Origin: Porticoccaceae bacterium UBA1989 | GTDB lineage: Bacteria > Pseudomonadota > Gammaproteobacteria > Pseudomonadales > Porticoccaceae | Length of the DNA stretch: 6,787 nt | Direction of reading: 5' to 3' | Assembly: GCA_002335945.1 (NCBI GenBank) | Contig: DDDD01000078.1 | Coordinates: forward strand, 5,760 to 12,546 | In this document: positions 1 through 6,200 of the stretch, one piece after another | How positions within the stretch are numbered: the stretch's first letter is position 1 | Layout: every line of letters starts with the position of its first letter | Position numbers and translations under genes: made by a program | The notes under the pieces: generated by a model | Database searches by the model: none | Told to the model about the DNA's origin: nothing | The model's input: only the letters and a program-made list of their open reading frames with translations

Positions 1-827
1 TCCCAATTTTCTAACAACTCACGGTTGTCATTATTCCAGGGGTGAAAGTCATCTTTAAAGTAGGTTTTGTACTCTGGCCATAACGAGCGAATGATTCCTT
101 CCTTACCCAGTAAGAACTGACAGCCACTTTTAAGGGTACGCCATTTCCATAGCTGGTTGTCATGACTCAACATCCTCAGCGCATTGGACAGGGCATCGAA
201 TAAAAAATAAAACGTGGTTAGACGCATCATGGTTTTGCGCATTTTAAAGCGTCCACCGACCTGCGTATAAACGTCATAGGCCACGGACTTATGTTCAAGT
301 TCTTCGGTGGCATGCCATAGCCACAGTTCTTTAATCTGGGTGTCTGCGTTGCCCAGCAGCCAGCCTTGCAATAGTTTTGCGGCCATAATGGCGGTGAGAT
401 GTTCGGCGCCGGCAGTGGAGGCCAGAATCATTTTCGGCGAGGCGCGCTTTTTACCTAGGGCGACTCGCTTCACATAGGGCGACTCCAGCTTTTCAAGATC
501 ATAGCCACGCTCTGCACAGAGCATTTCATTGAAGTTCTGATGCTCGCGGCGATGGACAGATTCCTGGCCGTAGAAGCTTTTCATTTCGGCTTTGAGCTTG
601 GTGTCGGTGATCGCATTGTCGAAAGCTTTAACGCTGTCGATAAAGGATTTTTCGCCGATGGGGAAGCTAATGCTCATGCTGTTAAAGAAGGCGGTTTTAA
701 ACGGGTCGTTATCCAACCAGTCGGTACCGAGCTTGCTGGCTAGATCAAAATGACGATTGCGCACTTCAATTTCAAGGCCTTCTGGCATTCTCGAAGCCTC
801 ATGTGCGGAAGTATTTAAAGTAGTCAT
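1..827 (-). CDS. PF10118-type metal-dependent hydrolase (3' end beyond the window)
   Basis: The frame reads from the ATG at 827 leftwards without a stop to the window edge, giving 275 residues. Ferritin-like helical metal motifs are visible: QESVHRREH (88-96), GAEH (140-143) and HATEELEHKSVAYD (172-185). The spaced Glu and His residues are those expected to hold a di-metal site. The late FHPW motif (261-264) is typical of the C-terminus of the PF10118 'predicted metal-dependent hydrolase' family, so only a few residues are probably missing. No signal peptide is seen, so it is likely cytoplasmic. The family's substrate is, as far as I know, poorly defined; members often lie near lipid or acyl-CoA genes, which fits the neighbourhood. 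A weak ribosome site (AAGG) lies about 8 bases before the ATG, and Met14 is a less likely start. Family assignment is fairly sure; function is not. Confidence 0.85.
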   Translation of the reverse strand, partial: MTTLNTSAHEASRMPEGLEIEVRNRHFDLASKLGTDWLDNDPFKTAFFNSMSISFPIGEKSFIDSVKAFDNAITDTKLKAEMKSFYGQESVHRREHQNFNEMLCAERGYDLEKLESPYVKRVALGKKRASPKMILASTAGAEHLTAIMAAKLLQGWLLGNADTQIKELWLWHATEELEHKSVAYDVYTQVGGRFKMRKTMMRLTTFYFLFDALSNALRMLSHDNQLWKWRTLKSGCQFLLGKEGIIRSLWPEYKTYFKDDFHPWNNDNRELLENW

Positions 828-908
828 GGTGTGACCTTTTTTATTATTTAGCCTTCGCTTAACCTTGGTTTAATCTTCGCTTAGACATAGCTGAGTAGCG
901 CTATTCGC

Positions 909-925
909 CAAACTAGTCTGGTTTG
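909..925. promoter_or_regulatory. imperfect 17-bp palindrome, candidate operator
   Basis: CAAAC (909-913) and GTTTG (921-925) form the arms. The palindrome continues through the centre at 917 with one mismatched pair, so 7 of 8 pairs match. It lies between the candidate -10 box at 970-975 and the start of the PF10118 gene. The size and symmetry suit a TetR-family repressor. The arms resemble the PsrA box known from pseudomonads, but the 7-base spacing is longer than the 2-4 bases I recall for that box, so no regulator is assigned. Confidence 0.4.
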
Positions 926-969
926 CCTAAGGTTTCCCTCAATAAATTAACCTTGGCACAGCATATGCC

Positions 970-975
970 ATTATA
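970..975 (-). promoter_or_regulatory. candidate -10 box for the PF10118 gene
   Basis: Read on the minus strand this is a perfect TATAAT, 142 bases before the hydrolase ATG, in the gap that follows the 211-residue gene. No good -35 hexamer is found 16-18 bases upstream, so the promoter would be weak, activator-dependent, or the match is chance in AT-rich DNA. If real, it gives a long leader containing the palindrome centred at 917. Confidence 0.35.
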
Positions 976-1000
976 CAATGAAATATTCAGTATGCAGCGG

Positions 1001-1048
1001 CGCTATGACAGTAGCGTTATCGCTCTAGCCGGTATTTTAATTAGAGCG
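1001..1048 (-). terminator. pair of hairpins at the 3' end of the 211-residue gene, weak terminator candidate
   Basis: Two inverted repeats sit at and just past the stop codon at 1037-1039. One has 7-bp arms, CGCTCTA (1021-1027) and TAGAGCG (1042-1048), with a 14-base loop that includes the stop. The other has 5-bp arms, CGCTA (1001-1005) and TAGCG (1012-1016), with a 6-base loop. Neither is followed by a T-run on the minus strand, so this is not a classical intrinsic terminator. It may be an attenuating or RNA-stabilising structure. Confidence 0.25.
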
Positions 1049-1672
1049 CTTTCTAGGGAGCAAAAAGCTATCCAGCAAGGCTGTAATCGACAGTAGTATC
1101 AGGCCCAGAATCAAACGCATATCCCCCAGATAAATGCTAGTTTCTATCGGGTAGGCAATGGTTTTATCCAGCGCTGCCAGCTTAAACGCATGGCGGCCTT
1201 TAAGGTTGGGGTTGGCAACAAGGTCCATAAAGCTGCGACGGCTGCGGTAACGAAATATTGCACCGTCGGTCCATTGCTCCGCATTCTCAATACCTACATT
1301 GTCGAGAACAGTATAGGCCGCCTGGCCAAAAATCACCGGATGGCTGGCGCGCTTGAAGAGCTCTGGGTACATGTGTTCCATATACCGATCCATTAGCTGC
1401 TGGGCAGACTCTCCGGGTTCTGCGCCCTCTACATCTGGCGGATTGTCATTCATATCCAGTGCGTTGAGCATTAAAAACTGGCGGCCGCTGTCGTTGCGTA
1501 AAAAGGTTTCAAGGTAGGCCACTGTGCTGGGTTCGCTGCCGTTCTCGGTCATGGTAACGACAAACTGGTCGACTTCGGTATCGCTTAGGGGACCAGAAAA
1601 ATCTGTATACCAAAACACAAAGGCGGCGTAGACGAGGGCGCTTGAGAGCCATATTTTTGATCGTTGGTTCAT
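1037..1672 (-). CDS. hypothetical protein with a membrane segment at each end
   Basis: I do not recognise this 211-residue protein by name. A hydrophobic segment at about 7-22 follows a short basic N-terminus (MNQRSK). A second lies at about 184-205 and is followed by a basic tail (PRKRSN). The positive-inside rule puts both ends in the cytoplasm and residues 25-180 in the periplasm. That middle part is polar; the stretch 139-175, with FRYRSR, an ANP turn, HAFKLAALDKT and YP, is reminiscent of small alpha/beta-barrel proteins such as DUF1330, but this is only an impression. The start is well supported: ACGGAG (1685-1680, minus strand) lies 7 bases before the ATG. It is divergent from the acyl-CoA operon and is followed after 209 bases by the PF10118 gene on the same strand. 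Confidence 0.8.
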   Translation of the reverse strand: MNQRSKIWLSSALVYAAFVFWYTDFSGPLSDTEVDQFVVTMTENGSEPSTVAYLETFLRNDSGRQFLMLNALDMNDNPPDVEGAEPGESAQQLMDRYMEHMYPELFKRASHPVIFGQAAYTVLDNVGIENAEQWTDGAIFRYRSRRSFMDLVANPNLKGRHAFKLAALDKTIAYPIETSIYLGDMRLILGLILLSITALLDSFLLPRKRSN

Positions 1673-1692
1673 TGTAAATCTCCGTTTTCACC

Positions 1693-1712
1693 CTTAGCCA
1701 TACTCTTAGCCA
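1693..1712. repeat. direct repeat CTTAGCCA, two copies 12 bp apart
   Basis: Exact 8-base copies lie at 1693-1700 and 1705-1712, just upstream of the ribosome site of the minus-strand 211-residue gene. The near one-turn spacing would put both copies on the same face of the helix, as for tandem protein-binding half-sites. The repeat is short and chance is possible. Confidence 0.3.
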
Positions 1713-1763
1713 AAAGCTCAGACATAGTCTCGAGGAAGGGTGTTTGTAAATTGGTAACCGCAC

Positions 1764-1777
1764 AGTCATTAATGACT
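1764..1777. promoter_or_regulatory. perfect 14-bp palindrome, candidate operator in the divergent region
   Basis: AGTCATTAATGACT is its own reverse complement over all 14 bases. It lies roughly midway between the divergent starts at 1672 (minus) and 1891 (plus), and upstream of a -10-like element (GATAAT 1822-1827, or TATAGT 1827-1832) that could serve the acyl-CoA operon. A dimeric repressor or activator site controlling one or both directions is plausible. No regulator gene is in the window, and I do not match the site to a known consensus. Confidence 0.45.
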
Positions 1778-1821
1778 AAGGCGACAATAAAACCTCTAGG
1801 TTAAACTATCCTTTGAATTAC

Positions 1822-1832
1822 GATAATATAGT
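1822..1832 (+). promoter_or_regulatory. candidate -10 region of the acyl-CoA operon
   Basis: Overlapping GATAAT (1822-1827) and TATAGT (1827-1832) each match TATAAT at five of six positions and would start transcription about 50 bases before the ATG at 1891. No strong -35 is seen; TTAAAC at 1801-1806 is the nearest poor candidate and its spacing is not ideal. Without a good -35 the promoter may need an activator. Confidence 0.3.
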
Positions 1833-1890
1833 GGCATCATTGGTGTCAATATATTCCCATAACAACAATTACAAGAGAAGAGAATTCGCT

Positions 1891-3963
1891 ATGGTCGCAC
1901 TCACTACAATGGTTGATTACAACGTCGAACAAGGCGTTGCCGTTTTAACACTGAATAACCCACCGGTTAATGCATTGAGTCAGGGTGTTAGGCAGGGATT
2001 AAAAGAGGGTGTAGAGAAGGCACTCGCCGACGACAGCGCCTCAGCTATTCTTATCTATTGCGAAGGGCGCACCTTTATTGCTGGTGCAGACATCTCTGAG
2101 TTTTCTTCAAAACCTATGGGGCCTGACTTTCATGCAGTGCTAAGCACCATGGATGCTTCGGCTAAGCCGATTGTTGCTGCTATTCACGGCACTGCCTTGG
2201 GCGGCGGTCTTGAAACCGCTCTGTGCTGTAACTACAGAGTCGCTGTGCCTAGCGCTAAGTTTGGTCTGCCTGAAGTTAACCTAGGCCTGTTGCCCGGTGC
2301 TGGCGGTACTCAGCGCCTTCCTCGTGTTGTGGGTGTAGAAAAGACCCTGGCCATGGTGACCACTGGTGTTCCTATCGGCGCTGCCGAAGCCTTTGAATTG
2401 GGTTTAGTTGACCAGCTCGTTGAAGGTGATCTGCGTACTGAAGCACTGGCCTTTGCGGTTGCTAAAGGGGCTCAGGGTGGCAGTCACCCGCGTGTTCGTG
2501 ACAATGACGCAAAACTCCAGAGTGCCAAAGAGAATCCCGAAATATTTGCTGCCACGCGTAAGATGCTGGCCCGCAAGACCCGTGGCTTTTTAGCCCCAGA
2601 ATATAACATTCGCTGTATTGAAGCGGCGGTTAATCAGCCCTTTGATGAGGGCATGAAAACCGAAGCTAAGCTGTTCGGCGAACTGATGACGGGTCCTCAG
2701 TCTCAGGCGCAGCAGTACTTTTTCTTCTCTGAGCGTCAGGCGGCCAAGGTACCAGGTCTAGACAAGGCGACTGAAGAACTGCCCATTACTAAGGTCGGCG
2801 TGATTGGTGGCGGCCTAATGGGCGGCGGTATCTCCATGAACTTCGCCAATGCCGGTATTCCAGTCACGATTGTAGAGACTAACCAGCCTGCGCTGGATCG
2901 TGGTCTGGGCACTATTCGCAAGAACTATGAAAACACGGCTCGCAAAGGTCGCTTAACGGCTGAAGCGGTTGAGCAGCGTTGTGGTCTAGTCACTGGCACC
3001 TTGGATATGGCTGACCTCGCTGATTGCGATCTCATTATTGAAGCAGTCTTTGAAAACATGGCAGTAAAGAAAGAGATATTTACCCGCCTCGACGGTATTG
3101 CTAAGCCGGGCGCTATTCTCGCCTCTAACACCTCGGCACTGGACCTGAATGAAATTGCCTCTGTGACTAGCCGTCCTGAGTCGGTTATTGGTCTGCATTT
3201 CTTCTCGCCTGCCAATGTAATGAAGTTGCTTGAAGTGGTGCGCGGTGAGAAAACCTCTGACGCAGTAATCAAAACCGGTATGGCACTGGCCAAGCGTATT
3301 AAGAAGGTCGCCATTCTGGTTGGTGTATGCCCAGGCTTTGTAGGTAACCGTATTCTGTTTGCACGCCAGTTTGAAGCCGCGCGTTTGGCGCTTGAGGGTG
3401 CGCCCTATGAGCAGGTAGACAAGGTGTTATTTGATTTTGGTTTCCCCATGGGTGCTTTCCAAATGGGCGATTTAGCCGGTTTGGATCTGGGTTGGGATAA
3501 AGATAACTCTAACCCTATGGATGTTAAAGATCGTCTCTGTGATCTGGGTCGTTATGGTCAAAAGACCGGCGCGGGCTTCTACGATTACGACGACAAGCGT
3601 ATGGCAACACCCTCGGCGATTACGACGGATATGTTTGCTGAGGTTGCAGGTTCCTTGGGTGTTGAGCGCGGCGAGATTTCTGATGAAGAAATTCTCGATC
3701 GTTGCATACTGCCGATGATTAATGAAGGCGCTAAGATTTTGGAAGAGGGCATTGCAGTGCGCGCCAGTGATATTGATGTGTGCTACGTCTACGGATACGG
3801 CTGGCCTGTTTATCGTGGCGGCCCTATGCATTATGCCAACAGCATGGGTCTAGACAAGGTGCTTGAAAAACTGCGTCATTATCAGACAGTGAGCGGCGAT
3901 GATTTCTGGGCACCGAGTGCGCTACTGGTTTCCCTGGTAGAAAAAGGCGAGCGGTTCAAATAA
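1891..3963 (+). CDS. bifunctional enoyl-CoA hydratase / 3-hydroxyacyl-CoA dehydrogenase
   Basis: This 690-residue protein would carry out two beta-oxidation steps: hydration of trans-2-enoyl-CoA, then NAD-dependent oxidation of 3-hydroxyacyl-CoA to 3-ketoacyl-CoA. The N-terminal crotonase domain (about 8-190) has GADIS (65-69), GGGLE with Glu108, and FGLPE with Glu128. The two glutamates are 20 apart, like the catalytic pair of crotonase. The dehydrogenase part has the NAD loop GGGLMG (306-311), SNTS (412-415), His436 and Glu448 (12 apart, as in the HAD catalytic dyad) and PGFVGNR with Asn486. Two C-terminal helical 3HCDH domains follow (about 482-565 and 600-685). Both active sites look intact. 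The domain order and length are like FadB, FadJ and peroxisomal multifunctional enzymes; no thiolase gene is adjacent, so I do not assign a symbol. The start at 1891 follows a purine-rich stretch (1873-1884); a TTG-started extension from 1813 is unlikely. It is the first gene of the plus-strand operon. Confidence 0.93.
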   Translation: MVALTTMVDYNVEQGVAVLTLNNPPVNALSQGVRQGLKEGVEKALADDSASAILIYCEGRTFIAGADISEFSSKPMGPDFHAVLSTMDASAKPIVAAIHGTALGGGLETALCCNYRVAVPSAKFGLPEVNLGLLPGAGGTQRLPRVVGVEKTLAMVTTGVPIGAAEAFELGLVDQLVEGDLRTEALAFAVAKGAQGGSHPRVRDNDAKLQSAKENPEIFAATRKMLARKTRGFLAPEYNIRCIEAAVNQPFDEGMKTEAKLFGELMTGPQSQAQQYFFFSERQAAKVPGLDKATEELPITKVGVIGGGLMGGGISMNFANAGIPVTIVETNQPALDRGLGTIRKNYENTARKGRLTAEAVEQRCGLVTGTLDMADLADCDLIIEAVFENMAVKKEIFTRLDGIAKPGAILASNTSALDLNEIASVTSRPESVIGLHFFSPANVMKLLEVVRGEKTSDAVIKTGMALAKRIKKVAILVGVCPGFVGNRILFARQFEAARLALEGAPYEQVDKVLFDFGFPMGAFQMGDLAGLDLGWDKDNSNPMDVKDRLCDLGRYGQKTGAGFYDYDDKRMATPSAITTDMFAEVAGSLGVERGEISDEEILDRCILPMINEGAKILEEGIAVRASDIDVCYVYGYGWPVYRGGPMHYANSMGLDKVLEKLRHYQTVSGDDFWAPSALLVSLVEKGERFK

Positions 3964-3979
3964 CCCGCTCGTTTAAAGC

Positions 3980-3998
3980 GCGTTAACAAGAGCGTTAA
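3980..3998. repeat. short direct repeat GCGTTAA in the first operon spacer
   Basis: Exact 7-base copies lie at 3980-3986 and 3992-3998, 12 bases apart, shortly after the stop of the bifunctional enzyme gene. CGCTC (3966-3970) and GAGCG (3990-3994) could also pair, but the loop is long and no T-run follows, so I do not call a terminator. Confidence 0.25.
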
Positions 3999-4045
3999 AT
4001 AAAAGCATTCTATAAGTTGAAATATATTTTAAGAGGAACTGAAAA

Positions 4046-5014
4046 ATGAAGACACGTATAACAGAGCTATTAGGTATCGAGCATCCGATTATTCAGGGTG
4101 GCATGCACCATGTGGGGTATGCCGAGTTGGCAGCCGCGGTTTCCAATGCGGGCGGTCTGGGTATTATTACTGGCCTAACCCAGGGCACCCCGGAAAAGCT
4201 GTCGGCAGAAATTGCTCGCTGCAAAACCATGACCGATAAGCCGTTTGGCGTGAACATCACTTTTCTTCCCTCTATGACACCTCCGGATTACCCGGGCCTG
4301 ATTCAAGCTGTTATCGATGGTGGCGTTAAGGTTGTTGAGACTGCAGGTAATAACCCTGCGCCCTATATGCCTGCCTTGAAAGAAGCCGGCATTGTTGTGA
4401 TTCATAAGTGTACTGCCGTACGTCATGCGCTCAAGGCTCAGTCAGTGGGCTGTGATGCCGTGTCTGTGGATGGTTTTGAATGTGGTGGTCACCCGGGCGA
4501 AGACGATATTCCCAACTTTATTCTGCTGCCAAGAGCGGCGGATGAATTGACTATTCCGTTTGTATCCTCTGGCGGAATGGCCGATGCTCGTAGTCTGGTT
4601 GCCTCGCTGGCAATGGGCGCTGAAGGCATGAACATGGGTACACGCTTTATTGCGACTCAGGAAGCGCCTGTTCACGAAAATGTTAAGACAGCGATTCTTG
4701 CCGCGACTGAATTAGATACGCGCTTAGTCATGCGTCCATTGCGTAATACCGAACGCGTACTTAACAATCCAGCCGTTGAGCGTTTGCTCGAAAAAGAAAA
4801 AGCCCTAGGTAGCGATATTAAGATCGAAGATATTCTCCCTGAAGTAGCCGGCGTCTATCCAAAGATTATGAAAGACGGTGATATGGATGCAGGTGCCTGG
4901 TCTTGTGGCATGGTGGCAGGTCTGATTCACGATGTACCTACGGTGAAAGAATTAATTGACCGTATTATGTCTGAAGCCGATAGTCTGATTAAGGAACGTT
5001 TAGCGGGTTTGTAA
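4046..5014 (+). CDS. FMN-dependent NADH:quinone reductase, PA1024-like (NMO superfamily)
   Basis: The 322-residue protein is a complete FMN TIM-barrel of the nitronate monooxygenase / 2-nitropropane dioxygenase superfamily. Visible motifs are HPIIQGGM (13-20), GVNITFLP (68-75), DGFECGGHPGEDD with His149 (142-154), the FMN-phosphate loops SSGGMAD (174-180) and GAEGMNMGTRF (191-201), and a C-terminal SCGMVAGLIHD (286-296). From memory, ETAGN, IHKCTAVRHALKA and GHPGEDDIP closely match P. aeruginosa PA1024, where the aligned His is residue 152; the offset of three agrees. PA1024 was first called a 2-nitropropane dioxygenase and later shown to be an NADH:quinone reductase. Oxidising NADH next to a 3-hydroxyacyl-CoA dehydrogenase makes sense. 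It starts 82 bases after the previous stop with a good ribosome site (AGAGGA, 4032-4037, 8 bases before ATG), and ends in tandem stops TAA TAG. Superfamily is sure; the activity is inferred. Confidence 0.9.
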   Translation: MKTRITELLGIEHPIIQGGMHHVGYAELAAAVSNAGGLGIITGLTQGTPEKLSAEIARCKTMTDKPFGVNITFLPSMTPPDYPGLIQAVIDGGVKVVETAGNNPAPYMPALKEAGIVVIHKCTAVRHALKAQSVGCDAVSVDGFECGGHPGEDDIPNFILLPRAADELTIPFVSSGGMADARSLVASLAMGAEGMNMGTRFIATQEAPVHENVKTAILAATELDTRLVMRPLRNTERVLNNPAVERLLEKEKALGSDIKIEDILPEVAGVYPKIMKDGDMDAGAWSCGMVAGLIHDVPTVKELIDRIMSEADSLIKERLAGL

Positions 5015-5029
5015 TAGAACCGGTTAAAC

Positions 5030-5073
5030 CTACTTAAATAGAAGGCTACTTAAATAGAAGCTTACTTAAGAAG
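5030..5073 (+). repeat. tandem 16-bp repeat between the second and third operon genes
   Basis: Two exact copies of CTACTTAAATAGAAG lie at 5030-5044 and 5046-5060 (period 16), followed by a decayed third copy at 5061-5073 (CTTACTTAAGAAG). The array fills half of the 90-base spacer before the kinase gene. It looks like slippage-generated duplication. It does not cover the ribosome site at about 5092-5104. It contains no obvious hairpin with a T-run, so it should not end transcription. Confidence 0.75.
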
Positions 5074-5104
5074 CATAAAAAGTAAATAACAAAAAGAAGA
5101 AATT

Positions 5105-6139
5105 ATGTCTGACGTAGATACGCTTAATGAATTGGAATTGGCCCGCTATTTAGAGGCCAATGTTGATGGTTTTCAGGGGCCCCTAACCGCCAGTAAGTTT
5201 AGTGGTGGTCAGTCTAATCCAACCTTTAGAATCGATGCGGTGTCTGGCAGCTATGTGCTGCGACGCCAACCGCCGGGCAAGCTCCTTAAGTCTGCCCATG
5301 CGGTGGATCGTGAGTACCGCGTATTGGCTGCACTGGCAGAGACCGATGTGCCGGTCGCTAAGGTTTATCATCTCTGTGAAGATCCTGAGGTGTTAGGTTC
5401 CATGTTTTATATTATGGAATTCTGCGATGGCAATGTGCACTGGTCTTCGGCACTTGCAGCTATTCCGAGCAATGAGTTACGCGGTCAGATGTACGACGAA
5501 ATGAACCGCGTGATGGCGGCGATTCACTCGGTGGACCTAGAGAAAGTTGGCCTTGCAGATTACGGAAAACCGGGTAACTATTTTCAGCGTCAGGTCGACC
5601 GCTGGTCTTCACAGTACAAAGCTTCTGAGCTAACACCTATTCGTGAGATGGATACCTTGATTCAATGGCTGGCGGATAATATGCCAGAAGATGATGGCCG
5701 GGTATCTCTGGTCCACGGTGATTATCGTTTAGATAACCTGATGTTTGACAAAGACAACCAGCAGGTAATTGCTGTGTTGGATTGGGAACTGTCGACGTTG
5801 GGACATCCCTTCGCCGATCTAGCTTATCAATGCATGGGCATGCGCCTTCCTGCGGCTGAAGAGCCGGGCACCTCATCGGGACTGATGGGTGTGGATGTTG
5901 CGGCGCTGGGCATTCCTTCAGAGCAAGAGTATGTGGCTAAATATTGCGAGCGCATGGGACTCGATAAAATTGATAACTGGTCTTTTTATCTGGCCTTTAG
6001 CTTCTTCCGTTTGGCCGCGATTTGTCAGGGTGTCGCCAAGCGTGCTGCGGATGGCAATGCGTCTAATAAGCGTGCTAATTCAGTGGGTGCGATGGTCCAG
6101 CCACTGGCCATGAATGCAATCAACATTATTAACGAATAG
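5105..6139 (+). CDS. APH-fold kinase of the ACAD10/11 N-terminal type, possible hydroxyacyl-CoA kinase
   Basis: The 344-residue soluble protein has the aminoglycoside-phosphotransferase kinase fold. A glycine-rich loop GGQSN (34-38) is followed by YVLRRQPPG (50-58) and AHAVDREYRV (64-73) with Glu70. The catalytic loop is HGDYRLDN (204-211) with Asp206 and Asn211, and DWE (226-228) supplies the metal-binding Asp226. The LRRxPPG and HAVDREY signatures are those of the N-terminal domain of ACAD10/ACAD11 and of stand-alone bacterial relatives, rather than of antibiotic-resistance enzymes. Known relatives include LvaA of Pseudomonas putida, which phosphorylates 4-hydroxyvaleryl-CoA, and the ACAD11 kinase domain acting on 4-hydroxyacyl-CoA. 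A similar role here fits the operon, but no partner acyl-CoA dehydrogenase or LvaB-like small protein is in view. The ribosome site is weak (AAGAAG, 5094-5099). It ends in tandem stops TAG TAA. Fold is sure; substrate is inferred. Confidence 0.9.
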   Translation: MSDVDTLNELELARYLEANVDGFQGPLTASKFSGGQSNPTFRIDAVSGSYVLRRQPPGKLLKSAHAVDREYRVLAALAETDVPVAKVYHLCEDPEVLGSMFYIMEFCDGNVHWSSALAAIPSNELRGQMYDEMNRVMAAIHSVDLEKVGLADYGKPGNYFQRQVDRWSSQYKASELTPIREMDTLIQWLADNMPEDDGRVSLVHGDYRLDNLMFDKDNQQVIAVLDWELSTLGHPFADLAYQCMGMRLPAAEEPGTSSGLMGVDVAALGIPSEQEYVAKYCERMGLDKIDNWSFYLAFSFFRLAAICQGVAKRAADGNASNKRANSVGAMVQPLAMNAINIINE

Positions 6140-6200
6140 TAAAACCATAATAAAAAACAATAAGAAAAAATAATAAGAAACAAAGAGACGGACAACTCCT
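6140..6200 (+). other. A-rich spacer between the kinase and the second flavoprotein gene
   Basis: This 61-base spacer is mostly A and T on the coding strand, with AATAAGAAA present twice (6159-6167 and 6172-6180). No hairpin or T-run is seen, so read-through is expected. A GGA at 6190-6192, 8 bases before the ATG at 6201, is the likely but weak ribosome site. An unstructured A-rich leader may help initiation. Confidence 0.5.

Noticed and set aside
540..743. 67-residue plus-strand open frame
   Set aside because: It is antisense to the PF10118 gene, whose metal motifs support the minus strand.
909..925. Firm assignment as a PsrA box
   Set aside because: The arms fit but the spacing between them is too long for the recalled consensus; kept only as an unassigned operator candidate.
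1509..1769. 86-residue minus-strand open frame
   Set aside because: It overlaps the well-supported 211-residue gene in another frame, runs through its ribosome site and has an Arg-rich, low-quality translation.
1813..1890. TTG-started N-terminal extension of the bifunctional enzyme by 26 residues
   Set aside because: The extension is Asn- and Tyr-rich, resembles no crotonase N-terminus and would overlap the likely promoter. The ATG at 1891 has a purine-rich ribosome site and gives the expected domain start.
1909..1911. Alternative ATG start (Met7) for the bifunctional enzyme
   Set aside because: It lacks a purine-rich sequence at the right distance, whereas the ATG at 1891 has one; still possible.
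2925..3314. 129-residue open frame antisense to the dehydrogenase domain
   Set aside because: It is a shadow of the coding strand; the plus-strand protein has full motif conservation here.
3472..3831. 119-residue open frame antisense to the C-terminal 3HCDH domain
   Set aside because: It is a shadow frame with no recognisable motif or ribosome site.
3964..4045. Rho-independent terminator after the bifunctional enzyme gene
   Set aside because: The only pairing (CGCTC with GAGCG) has a long loop and no T-run.
4046..5014. Reading the two flavoproteins as a steroid-degradation IpdC pair
   Set aside because: The first matches PA1024 better, and the second lacks the GGH motif I recall in IpdC. 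No other steroid ring-degradation gene is in the window.
5105..6139. Antibiotic-resistance aminoglycoside phosphotransferase
   Set aside because: The fold is shared, but LRRxPPG, HAVDREY and the operon context point to the ACAD10/11-type branch.
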